Positions 1 to 6,838 of a DNA stretch of 11,862 nt are shown here, piece after piece. Every line of letters starts with the position of its first letter. Position 1 is the stretch's first letter. This DNA is from Tannerella sp. GTDB lineage: Bacteria; Bacteroidota; Bacteroidia; Bacteroidales; Tannerellaceae. The stretch lies in contig JAISEZ010000019.1 in NCBI GenBank assembly GCA_031263835.1, positions 1-11,862 of the forward strand. The letters run 5' to 3'. Both the position numbers and the translations under genes were made by a program. Under the pieces are notes generated by a model. It was not told where the DNA came from. It saw only the letters and a list, made by a program, of their open reading frames with translations, and made no database searches.

Positions 1-975
1 AAACCGGACTTATGCCTCTATTCGGATGGGAAGCCCGTATTGGAACAGGAAGTGGAAAACAGCACGCCGGCCATCCGGAGTTCCCTTCGGAATGTCCTGA
101 AGCGTTACGGGAAGGAAGCGCCGGAAGTATTGATCTGTGCTGAATACACGGGTCAGTACGGTTATCCGCCTGGCTGTGCCTGCGAAGAATTATGCATAGA
201 TCTGTGGATGGAAAATGCGATGCAGATAAAACATTCATCGGGACTTGACCGCGGTAAGAACGACAGGCTGGATGCCCGTAAAACAGCCGCATATGCGATT
301 CGTTTTCAGGATAAAGTCCGTCTGTTTTCCCTGCCGCAAAAGAATCCGGCAACCTTGAAACAGCCTGTCGGCGAACGCGATATGTATATGTGCGATAAAG
401 GTAAATATCAGGGACAGCTTACCGATCGGAAGCGGTTTATGAATCCGGATGATTATCGGGACAAAGCCCGGCGTGTGGATCGGATGCTGAAGGAACTGGA
501 AGCGGCTATCGATGAAATTGAAGCCGGAATCCGGAATCTGACAGATAGCGATAAAACGCTTAAGCGCCGGCACGAACTGTTGCTTTCCATAGACGGGACA
601 GGCGAAAGAACTGCTGTCAAGATGACTGTAGAAACCGGCGCATTCCGCAATTTTGACAGTGCACGCAGGTTCTGCTGCCATGCCGGGGTTGCTCCCTTTA
701 AGTATGATTCCGGCTCATCGGTACGCTCCCGGTCCAAAGTCTCCAGCCGGGCGGACAAAAGTATTAAGGCTCTTTTGCACATGGCTGCCCTGTGTGTTGC
801 CACACGGACGAAAGGCGAACTGCATGATTATTATCTCCGAAAAGTGGCGAAAGGCAAAAACAAAATGCTGATAATAAACGCTGTGAGGGGTAAACTCGTG
901 TTGCGTATGTTTGCCGTGATCAAAAATAACAGTCTTTATGAAAGAAATTATGCGTTTTGCTTGCATAAATCATAA
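1..975 (+). CDS. IS110-family transposase, 5' end outside window
   Basis: This is the DEDD-type transposase of an IS110-family insertion sequence, which moves DNA with a RuvC-like N-terminal domain, a C-terminal catalytic serine and, in this family, a structured guide (bridge) RNA. The frame is open from base 1 (reading KPDLCLYSDGKPV...), so the real start and the first Asp of the DEDD set lie upstream; the TTG at 40 is only the first start-like codon inside. Counting from the first in-window codon, the visible N-domain marks are AEYTG (Glu48) and KNDRLDARK (Asp88, Asp91). A helical linker (about 140-180) follows, then the C-terminal transposase_20 region with GVAPFKYDSGSS, where Ser237 of DSG matches the catalytic serine. 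About 324 residues are present and nothing interrupts the frame, so it may be functional. KQPVGERD, where relatives as I remember them read KQLVSERD, hints at some drift. No terminal repeats could be placed, as expected for IS110. Confidence 0.9.
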   Translation, partial: KPDLCLYSDGKPVLEQEVENSTPAIRSSLRNVLKRYGKEAPEVLICAEYTGQYGYPPGCACEELCIDLWMENAMQIKHSSGLDRGKNDRLDARKTAAYAIRFQDKVRLFSLPQKNPATLKQPVGERDMYMCDKGKYQGQLTDRKRFMNPDDYRDKARRVDRMLKELEAAIDEIEAGIRNLTDSDKTLKRRHELLLSIDGTGERTAVKMTVETGAFRNFDSARRFCCHAGVAPFKYDSGSSVRSRSKVSSRADKSIKALLHMAALCVATRTKGELHDYYLRKVAKGKNKMLIINAVRGKLVLRMFAVIKNNSLYERNYAFCLHKS

Positions 976-1028
976 GAATAGCGGGTTGAACTGCGTCGCA
1001 ATTCGGATACGGGAGGGTAAGCCCGTGT

Positions 1029-1085
1029 CCCCGGGCTGCGCCTGCGGCTTGCACGGGGCTATCCATCCTGAACGCCTTCCGGCGT
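1029..1085. repeat. REP-like GC-rich double hairpin
   Basis: Two adjacent dyads are visible. The first pairs CCCCG (1029-1033) with CGGGG (1054-1058) and has an inner stem 1035-1039/1044-1048 closed by the loop GCCT, with one T-G wobble. The second is a perfect ACGCC-TTCC-GGCGT hairpin (1072-1085). Compact GC-rich palindromes like this resemble dispersed intergenic REP-type repeats in Bacteroidetes. It could also act as a transcription stop after the transposase gene, but no T-run follows. Confidence 0.5.
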
Positions 1086-1129
1086 CGACCTGCAATGAAC
1101 AAATATATGCCATGCGTAACATCAGTTAT

Positions 1130-1341
1130 AAATTATGAATTATACGGGCATGACTTTGTGTATGGACATGGAAAATAAAATATCAACACGGAGACACGGA
1201 GGACACGGAGATTTGCTGTTCTGTAGAACGAAGTTCCTCCTCTGTGGCCTCCGGGCAAACGCTTTTCCTGCACAGAGAACACAGAGAAAACACGGCGTTC
1301 CGCCGTGCCTTTCTTCGTGTTCCCCGTGTCTCCGTGTTTAT
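1130..1341 (+). repeat. Dispersed ACACGGAG element, copy A
   Basis: The element starts with AATTATG heptamers (1132-1140), passes a 21-base block at 1149-1169 found identically at 11195-11215, then enters an imperfect long inverted repeat. The left arm, 1185-1210, is built on ACACGGAGACACGGAG. The right arm, about 1314-1339, reads CCCCGTGTCTCCGTGTTT. Inside are a CTCTGTG/CACAGAG pair and a perfect CACGGCG-TTC-CGCCGTG hairpin at about 1290-1306. Copy B at 11163-11388 is in the same orientation. Similar ACACGGAG-rich intergenic repeats recur in many environmental bacterial genomes; their function is not known to me. The short ORF across it is an artefact of the repeat. Confidence 0.8.
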
Positions 1342-1366
1342 AATTTATTTTTTATGGTCACGTACG

Positions 1367-1416
1367 ATTCAAGGGTTTTCGGCGAGGCTGACCGTTCCTG
1401 CCGAAAACCTTTGAAT
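1367..1416. repeat. 17-bp inverted repeat (hairpin)
   Basis: ATTCAAGGGTTTTCGGC (1367-1383) pairs with GCCGAAAACCTTTGAAT (1400-1416) around a 16-nt loop, and the only imperfection is one G-T wobble. The stem is long and AT-rich at its base. It could be a bidirectional terminator isolating the operon from the upstream repeat region, or a mobile repeat in its own right. TTTGAATC-like direct repeats follow at once. Confidence 0.6.
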
Positions 1417-1445
1417 CTTTGAATCATCGAATTTTTGAACCCGAA

Positions 1446-1478
1446 TTTGTTTCATGTAAGAAAAAAACACTACTTTTA
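1446..1478 (+). promoter_or_regulatory. Candidate Bacteroidetes-type promoter for the operon
   Basis: TTTG at 1446-1449 and TACTTTTA at 1471-1478 resemble the Bacteroidetes -33 TTTG and -7 TAnnTTTG boxes, with a 21-nt spacer. The last base of the -7 box deviates (A instead of G). It sits 32 nt before the ATG at 1511, leaving a short leader, and no Shine-Dalgarno sequence precedes that ATG. Similarity to a consensus is the only evidence. Confidence 0.35.
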
Positions 1479-1510
1479 CTGCCGAATTTTAAAAACAGTA
1501 TTTTTATAGA

Positions 1511-3076
1511 ATGTCACCTGGTTCGTATTACCCTCATCCCAAGAAGAGAAGAAGAGGACTCTTTTTTTTGCTGGCAGGTTTCCTGCTTGGTGTGATATGC
1601 TTTATCGCGTTATATCAACTGTCCGTTTACTACTCCACCGACGAGTCGTGTATGATGTGTCATGTCCATCCCCACGCCGAAGACAGCTGGAAGCTGTCCA
1701 CACATGTCAACAACCGTAGCGGCGTGACCGTTCACTGCGTGGACTGCCATTTGCCGCCGAAACATCAGACGGTCAGCCATTACATGGCCAAAGCCAATCT
1801 GGGCATCAAGGACGTATGGTCGTATCTGACGAAGGACAGCGCCGATTTTAACTGGGACGTGAAGTCCGAGCTGGAACATGCGGTGAAGTATATCCCCAAC
1901 GAATCATGCAAGGAATGTCACAGGAATCTTTTCCCGGGAGGGATTACGGACGACGGCATTACCGCACATCTCTATTACGATGCAAACGAGAAAAAACTGG
2001 ATTTGCAGTGTATCAGCTGTCATCTGGACGTCGGACACTATAATCCGAATTATGTACACGGGAAGATGACGGGCATTCCCGGCGCGGGAACGGCCGCTTC
2101 CAACGCGATCAGACCGGTCTTCAGCGAAGCGACGGCCGTGACGGCGTTTGCCGATTATGTCGAACAGATACCGGGCACGTCCGTTTCGTTCAAAATGATG
2201 GCCATTCCGGGCGGCACGTTCCGGATGGGCAGCACAAAGAAGGAACCTTTCCACAGGGAAGACGAATCGCCCGTACGGACGGTGACCGTCAGTCCGTTCT
2301 TCATGGCCGAAGTAGAAACGACCTGGGATCAGTTCTGGGCGTTTTTCGGAAATACGGCGAGCGAAGGCCGTACGCCGCCTGAAAAAGTGTACGCCAACAA
2401 CAGCGACCCGAACGTAGATGCGATTTCCGGGCCGACGCCGCCCTTCGGATACCCCGACCAGGGCTGGGGATACGGCGACCGGCCGGCCATCACAATGACG
2501 CACTACGCCGCCGAGACGTTCTGCCAGTGGCTGTCGAAGAAAACGGGCAAGAAATACCGCCTGCCGACCGAAGCCGAGTGGGAATACGCTGCGCGTGGCG
2601 GTACGGAAACGCCTTACTTTTTCTCCGGAAGTCCGAAGGACTATTCCGACCAGGGATTCTGGCGCAAGTTTTTCGACGCGAAAACCGACAGCATCAGCGC
2701 GTTCGTAATCTACACCAAAAACAGCCGGAACAAAACGCAGGAAGCAGTTAGCGTAAAAGCCAATCCTTTCGGGCTGAAGAATATGCTCGGGAACGTGATG
2801 GAATATTGCGCCGACAAATACGATCCCGAAGCCTACGCCAAAAGCGGCGAAGAAGTGACGAATCCGCTGGTGACGGAGGGCGAAGAATGGGTGGTACGCG
2901 GTGGAAACTATACGTCCGACGCTGCCGACCTCCGCGCCGCAGCCCGCGACTGCAGCCATCACGATACATGGCTGAAGACCGATCCGCAACAGCCCAAGAG
3001 TATCTGGTGGTACTCCGACATTCGCGGCATCGGTTTCCGGATTGTTTGCGAACCGGGTGAATCAATTATCAAATAA
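1511..3076 (+). CDS. NapC/NirT-like tetraheme cytochrome fused to FGE/SUMF1-type domain
   Basis: This is a 521-residue inner-membrane protein with a large periplasmic part. A basic N-terminus (KKRRRG, 11-16) precedes one membrane helix (about 17-38). Four CxxCH haem sites follow: C47-H51, C76-H80, C133-H137 and C167-H171. Order and spacing fit the NapC/NirT/NrfH family, which takes electrons from quinol and hands them to periplasmic partners. A linker (about 190-225) leads into a formylglycine-generating-enzyme (SUMF1/FGE-sulfatase) fold, about 226-515, with IPGGTFRMGS, RLPTEAEWEYAARGG, NPFGLKNMLGNVMEY, VVRGGNY and GIGFRIV. The active-site cysteine pair that FGE enzymes carry just after the RGGSY motif is absent (here RGGNYTSDAADLRAAAR), so sulfatase-activating chemistry is unlikely and a binding or iron-enzyme-like role is more probable. 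It heads a run with two Tat-exported sugar-type enzymes, so it may be their electron partner (inference). Confidence 0.9.
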   Translation: MSPGSYYPHPKKRRRGLFFLLAGFLLGVICFIALYQLSVYYSTDESCMMCHVHPHAEDSWKLSTHVNNRSGVTVHCVDCHLPPKHQTVSHYMAKANLGIKDVWSYLTKDSADFNWDVKSELEHAVKYIPNESCKECHRNLFPGGITDDGITAHLYYDANEKKLDLQCISCHLDVGHYNPNYVHGKMTGIPGAGTAASNAIRPVFSEATAVTAFADYVEQIPGTSVSFKMMAIPGGTFRMGSTKKEPFHREDESPVRTVTVSPFFMAEVETTWDQFWAFFGNTASEGRTPPEKVYANNSDPNVDAISGPTPPFGYPDQGWGYGDRPAITMTHYAAETFCQWLSKKTGKKYRLPTEAEWEYAARGGTETPYFFSGSPKDYSDQGFWRKFFDAKTDSISAFVIYTKNSRNKTQEAVSVKANPFGLKNMLGNVMEYCADKYDPEAYAKSGEEVTNPLVTEGEEWVVRGGNYTSDAADLRAAARDCSHHDTWLKTDPQQPKSIWWYSDIRGIGFRIVCEPGESIIK

Positions 3077-3127
3077 TTATATAAATGAACAGTATCTATT
3101 AATTCAATTTTTAAATTCAAGTGAATC

Positions 3128-4555
3128 ATGAAAAAAGAGAACAGTATCAGTAGAAGATCCTTTTTGAGAAGCTCCGCATTAGCGGGAGCAGCAGGCGTCG
3201 TCGGAACCGGAAGTGCAGCCTCCGTGCTTACTTCCTGTTGCAGTTCGGGCGGCAGTGGTGACGCGGTTAAACCGCTGAAAGAACCGGGAACGTATTACGT
3301 ACCCGACCTGGTAGACTTTGCTACCGACGGTAAAGAACTGAAAGCCGGTGTGATTGGCTGCGGTGGACGCGGCTCCGGAGCGGCTTTCAACTTTTTGGCT
3401 GCCGCCAACGGCATTACCATCACAGCTTTAGGCGATACGTTTAAAGATCGTGTAGACGATTTGGCCGGCAAGTTGAAAAAAGACAGGAACATCGACATCC
3501 CGGAATCCATGCGTTTCACGGGACTGGATGCCTACAAGCAGGTAATTGACAGTGGCGTAGACCTCGTCCTCGTGGCAACGCCGCCCAATTTCCGTCCGAT
3601 TCATTTCCAGTATGCAGTGGAAAAAGGGAAACATGCGTTCCTCGAAAAACCGATTTGCGTAGACCCCGTCGGCTATCGCACCATCATGGCTGCCGCCAAG
3701 CAGGCTGTTGCAAAGAATCTGTGTGTCGTAACCGGTACGCAGCGTCACCACCAGCGCAGCTATGTAGAATCCTACAGGCAGATTATGAACGGAGCCATCG
3801 GCGAAATCACCGGCGGCACGGTTTGGTGGAACGGCGGCATGTTGTGGTACAAAGACCGTAAGCCTGAATGGTCGGACGGCGAATGGATGATCCGCGACTG
3901 GGTGAACTGGATCTGGCTGTCCGGCGATCACATTGTGGAACAGCATGTACACAACCTGGATGTGCTGACCTGGTTTACCGGTCTGAAACCGAAAACTGCT
4001 CTGGGCTTCGGCTCGCGTCAGCGCCGCGTCACCGGCAACCAGTTCGACAATTTCAGCATCGACTTTGAGATGGAAAACGGCATCCACGTGCACAGCATGT
4101 GCCGCCAGGTACACGAAACCGGCGGTACGGTAAGCGAGTTCTTCCAGGGCACGAGAGGCTCCTGGTCAAGTACGAACGGGCATGTAATCAAAGACCTGAA
4201 AGGAAATGTGGTCTGGAAATACGACGAGGAAGCGGAAAAAGCCGCTTACAAGCAGATTGACCCGTACACGCTGGAACACGTGAACTGGATTAATCACATC
4301 CGCAGCGGGAAACTGATTGAACAGGCCTCCGAAACGGCTGTCGCCAACATGGCGGCCATCATGGGACGCGAATCGGCCTACAGCGGAAAGCTGGTGACGT
4401 GGGACGAAATGACGGCTTCCGACCTGAATCTGTATCCGAAAGACCTCGACCTCGCAAAGAAGATGGAGATCAACGGATTCGGTAACGGGAAAGAATTCAA
4501 GTTGCCGGATTACATCCACATTGCAGGGCAGCCCCAGGGTAACCAAACACGTTAA
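3128..4555 (+). CDS. Tat-exported Gfo/Idh/MocA-family oxidoreductase (putative lipoprotein)
   Basis: This 475-residue NAD(P)-dependent oxidoreductase is of the glucose-fructose oxidoreductase/inositol dehydrogenase superfamily. The N-terminus carries a twin-arginine signal (SRRSFLR, residues 8-14), a hydrophobic stretch and a lipobox LTSC at 34-37, so export in folded, cofactor-loaded form and lipid anchoring are expected. The Rossmann motif GCGGRG is at 77-82, the family's EKP catalytic lysine motif at 173-175, and a conserved GDHIVEQHVHNLDV segment at 266-279 should supply active-site histidine and aspartate. WWNGGMLWYKDRKPEWSDG (233-251) may line the substrate pocket. The substrate cannot be read from sequence; sugars, polyols and 3-keto-glycosides are family possibilities. 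The GH109 subfamily was considered, but I do not see its typical motifs. It lies 51 nt after the cytochrome gene and 3 nt before the TIM-barrel gene, so co-transcription is likely. No Shine-Dalgarno precedes the ATG. Confidence 0.9.
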   Translation: MKKENSISRRSFLRSSALAGAAGVVGTGSAASVLTSCCSSGGSGDAVKPLKEPGTYYVPDLVDFATDGKELKAGVIGCGGRGSGAAFNFLAAANGITITALGDTFKDRVDDLAGKLKKDRNIDIPESMRFTGLDAYKQVIDSGVDLVLVATPPNFRPIHFQYAVEKGKHAFLEKPICVDPVGYRTIMAAAKQAVAKNLCVVTGTQRHHQRSYVESYRQIMNGAIGEITGGTVWWNGGMLWYKDRKPEWSDGEWMIRDWVNWIWLSGDHIVEQHVHNLDVLTWFTGLKPKTALGFGSRQRRVTGNQFDNFSIDFEMENGIHVHSMCRQVHETGGTVSEFFQGTRGSWSSTNGHVIKDLKGNVVWKYDEEAEKAAYKQIDPYTLEHVNWINHIRSGKLIEQASETAVANMAAIMGRESAYSGKLVTWDEMTASDLNLYPKDLDLAKKMEINGFGNGKEFKLPDYIHIAGQPQGNQTR

Positions 4556-4558
4556 GTT

Positions 4559-5494
4559 ATGGCGCTGGACAGGAGAAACTTTTTAAAGGCAGCCGCCGCT
4601 ACAGCCGGCGGCGCCGCCTTGTCCGCCTGTGGAGGAAGCAGGGAAAAGGCCGCTTGTTGCAGGGAAGGCGAAAGCTCCTGCTGCAAGGGCAAGGACGTGA
4701 AACTGAACCTCTCGTTTCAGGAAGGAACGCCTCCGGGCGCCAGCCTGAGCGAGAAGTTTGATTTCATGGAAAAACTGGGCATCACGGGTTTTGAACCGGG
4801 CGGGCGAGGTCTTGCCGGTCGCGTGAAGGAATTCAAGGATGCCCTGAACGGCCGCAATATCAAAGTGAGCGCCATCTGTGCCGGATTTTCCGGGTTTATT
4901 CTCTCGGAAGACGAGAAAGTACGCCAGGAATGTATCGACACGATGCACGAAATCCTCACGGCCGCGGGCGAACTCGGTTCGACGGGCGTCATCATCGTGC
5001 CGGCGTTCAACAGTCAGGTGCCGGTGAAGCCGCATACGCAGGAGACGCGCGATTTCCTGTGCGAACAGTTCGACCGGATGGGCACGTTCGCCGCGCAGCA
5101 CAACACGACCATCATTCTGGAGCCGCTGAACCGCGGGGAAGCATTCTATCTGCGTCTGGTAGCCGATGCCGCGTCCATCTGTCGCGACATCAACAATCCG
5201 GGCGTCCGCTGTCTGGGCGACTTCTGGCACATGACGCGGGAAGAAACGTGTGACATGGGCGCATTCCTTTCCGCCGGGAAGTATTTGCAGCACGTGCACA
5301 TGGCCAGCCGGAAACGCCGTTCGATGCCCGGCGAGGACGGCGAGGCCGACAACTACGTAGCCGGATTCAAAGGATTGAAGATGATAGGCTACGACAAGTA
5401 CGTCAGTTTCGAATGCGGCTGCCAGAGCGAAGACCGCGCCGCTACCGTCACGGCCGCCGTACAGCTTCTGCGCGATCAGTGGGCGCAAGCCTGA
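4559..5494 (+). CDS. Tat-exported TIM-barrel sugar isomerase/epimerase-like lipoprotein
   Basis: This 311-residue protein belongs to the xylose-isomerase-like TIM-barrel (AP_endonuc_2 fold) superfamily, often annotated sugar phosphate or hydroxypyruvate isomerase. The signal shows a twin-arginine motif (DRRNFLK, 4-10) and a lipobox LSAC at 21-24. A short tether follows with two adjacent cysteine pairs (Cys33-34, Cys41-42). The barrel starts near 47 (VKLNLSFQEG). The usual divalent-metal set is visible: Glu188 (ILEPLNR), Asp221 and His224 (GDFWHM), His247 (HVHMAS) and Glu285 (SFECG). Family members catalyse keto/aldo isomerisation or C3 epimerisation, and some act as lyases or hydratases on 3-keto sugars. 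It starts 3 nt after the oxidoreductase stop codon, so the two are almost certainly translated from one message and probably act in sequence. The substrate is unknown; phosphorylated sugars are unlikely if the protein is exported. Confidence 0.88.
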   Translation: MALDRRNFLKAAAATAGGAALSACGGSREKAACCREGESSCCKGKDVKLNLSFQEGTPPGASLSEKFDFMEKLGITGFEPGGRGLAGRVKEFKDALNGRNIKVSAICAGFSGFILSEDEKVRQECIDTMHEILTAAGELGSTGVIIVPAFNSQVPVKPHTQETRDFLCEQFDRMGTFAAQHNTTIILEPLNRGEAFYLRLVADAASICRDINNPGVRCLGDFWHMTREETCDMGAFLSAGKYLQHVHMASRKRRSMPGEDGEADNYVAGFKGLKMIGYDKYVSFECGCQSEDRAATVTAAVQLLRDQWAQA

Positions 5495-5501
5495 AAAAAC
5501 T

Positions 5502-6200
5502 ATGTCGTTAGTATATTCCGACATGCAGTTGAGCGAGGTGGTAGAAGAAAACCCCTCGCTCATTCCCGTCATTCACCGGTTTGGCATCTACCTGGGTCTG
5601 GGCGACGCGCAGGTAGAGGAAATTTGCAGGAAACTGAATCTGGACACGGACTTTTTCCTGACGATGATTAATACATTCCTGAACGAAGACTATTTCCCGG
5701 AAAAGAAACTGCAGGGATTCCATATCTCGCTCATTATTGATTATTTGACAAAAACGAATCAGTATTACCGGCGTCACCAGCTGCCGAACATCGAACGCCA
5801 CCTGCGTTCGTTCATCTCGATGAGCAATCCGGACAATCATTCACTTGAACTGATAGGCAGGATATTCGACTCATTCAAGGACGGACTGATGAAGCGCATC
5901 CAAAAGGATGAAAACGAATGGTTTCCCTACTGCGTTGCGCTGAGCGCCCGGCAGGCGAAGGAGCGCCTCCTCCCGCTTGCGACGGACGGCGCCGACGAAA
6001 GCGAAGACGCCATCGAAGCGCTGCTGACGGACATGCGGCACATCATGATCAAGCATCTCACGGGCGAATATGATGAAAATCTCTGCCATGCGGTGATTCT
6101 TTCCGTCAGCACACTGAGCCGGGACATCAAGCAGCATAACCGTATCCGGTACCGTATTCTGCAAACCGTGGTGGCCGAAATGGAGCATAACGGCCTCTGA
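5502..6200 (+). CDS. ScdA/RIC-like hemerythrin-type protein, divergent
   Basis: This 232-residue cytoplasmic protein has no signal peptide. Residues about 9-62 (SEVVEENPSLIPVIHRFGIY onward) resemble the ScdA_N/DUF542 domain of RIC/YtfE iron-sulfur repair proteins, but lack the Cys pair often seen there. The rest is helical and hemerythrin-like: YYRRHQLPNIERH (88-100), KRIQKDENEWFPY (131-143), MRHIMIKHL (178-186) and DIKQHNRIRYRIL (208-220). Tentative alignment to the YtfE di-iron ligands gives His92, Arg132, Asp136, His185, His212 and Arg216, so three expected His/Glu ligands appear substituted. The di-iron centre may be altered or lost, and the protein may be a sensor or adaptor rather than a repair enzyme. 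It begins 7 nt after the isomerase gene and ends 6 nt before a LuxR-type regulator, an arrangement that suggests the two work together in a redox, NO or iron response (inference). Confidence 0.65.
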   Translation: MSLVYSDMQLSEVVEENPSLIPVIHRFGIYLGLGDAQVEEICRKLNLDTDFFLTMINTFLNEDYFPEKKLQGFHISLIIDYLTKTNQYYRRHQLPNIERHLRSFISMSNPDNHSLELIGRIFDSFKDGLMKRIQKDENEWFPYCVALSARQAKERLLPLATDGADESEDAIEALLTDMRHIMIKHLTGEYDENLCHAVILSVSTLSRDIKQHNRIRYRILQTVVAEMEHNGL

Positions 6201-6206
6201 CAGCCC

Positions 6207-6782
6207 ATGTCCAAACCCCGACAAATTGCCATTCTATTGCCCGACACGCTTCAGAGCATCGGGTTGCGAAGTCTACTGACCGATTATTTTTCGCCGGTGG
6301 AAATCACCCGTTTTTCTTCGTTCGAGGCGTTCGCTTCGGCGGAAAAGGAGGTGTTTGACTTTTATTTCATTCTGCCGGAACTTTTTGTCGCCCATGCCGA
6401 TTTCTTCCTGCCCATACGCAACAAAACCGTTTGTATCCTGTACCGGGATGAAGCGGCGGCGGCAAACGCCTGGCCATACCTGCCCATCCTGGCGCCGCAG
6501 GAAGTCATTATCGGACAGTTGCGGCAGGCGATGCAGGAAGAAAATCCGTCGGGTCTCATGGAAAGCAGCCGGGAACTCTCCGCCCGTGAAAGGGAGGTAC
6601 TTCAGCTGATTGTCGCAGGGCTGATGAACAAGGAAATAGCCGACAAGCTGTACATCAGCCTGAATACGGTATTGACCCACCGGAAAAACATCACCTCCAA
6701 ACTCGGAATCAAGACCGTCCCCGGCCTGACGTTCTATGCGATCACCAACGGCCTGATTTCGGGAAACGAGATTGCGCTGTAA
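6207..6782 (+). CDS. LuxR-type transcriptional regulator with degenerate receiver
   Basis: This 191-residue DNA-binding regulator has a clear LuxR/NarL-type helix-turn-helix at its C-terminus (about 124-184): LSAREREVLQLIVAGLMNKEI, then ADKLYISLNTVLTHRKNITSKLGI. The N-terminal 115 residues have receiver-like hydrophobic strands (QIAILLPDT, VFDFYFILPELF, KTVCILYRDE), but the position where response regulators carry the phosphorylated Asp is Leu56. Control by a histidine kinase is therefore unlikely; it may respond to a ligand or to its neighbour. It reminds me of Porphyromonas CdhR-like LuxR regulators linked to haemin response, but that assignment is from memory and unverified. It is the last gene of the run, 6 nt after the hemerythrin-like gene, and could control the operon or act elsewhere. 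Confidence 0.85.
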   Translation: MSKPRQIAILLPDTLQSIGLRSLLTDYFSPVEITRFSSFEAFASAEKEVFDFYFILPELFVAHADFFLPIRNKTVCILYRDEAAAANAWPYLPILAPQEVIIGQLRQAMQEENPSGLMESSRELSAREREVLQLIVAGLMNKEIADKLYISLNTVLTHRKNITSKLGIKTVPGLTFYAITNGLISGNEIAL

Positions 6783-6802
6783 GCAAGGGAGCATTTCAAA
6801 AT

Positions 6803-6838
6803 GTTGCATCGTGCTACGCCTGCGGCGTGATGCGACAA
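6803..6838 (+). terminator. Possible weak terminator hairpin after the operon
   Basis: TGTTGCATC...ACGCC pairs imperfectly with GGCGTGATGCGACA across a TGC loop, with a 5-nt bulge and one T-G wobble, 21 nt after the stop codon of the regulator. Only a short T-run (TTTG) follows, so it is a poor intrinsic terminator and may only protect the 3' end. Confidence 0.3.

Larger units (their letters stand above)
976..1510. other. Non-coding interval between IS110 gene and operon
   Basis: I see no credible gene here. Short open frames (for example 938-1138 and 1135-1422) translate GC-rich palindromes and the dispersed ACACGGAG repeat, and do not look like protein. In order the interval holds two GC-rich hairpins (1029-1085), repeat copy A (about 1130-1341), a 17-bp-stem hairpin (1367-1416), a short run of TTTGAATC-like repeats (1409-1440) and a candidate promoter (1446-1478). 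The right end of the IS110 element should fall soon after 975, but it cannot be located without a second copy. Confidence 0.7.

Noticed and set aside
1135..1422. 95-residue frame after the IS110 gene
   Set aside because: It translates repeat copy A and the hairpin; the same kind of peptide appears at copy B.
1904..2989. 361-residue minus-strand open frame
   Set aside because: It is an antisense shadow of the cytochrome/FGE gene, which has clear haem and fold motifs on the + strand.
3077..3127. Separate promoter between cytochrome and oxidoreductase genes
   Set aside because: The 51-nt gap is AT-rich with an AATTCAA direct repeat, but no convincing TAnnTTTG box was found.
4583..5572. 329-residue minus-strand open frame
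   Set aside because: It is antisense to the TIM-barrel gene, whose metal ligands and Tat signal are clear.
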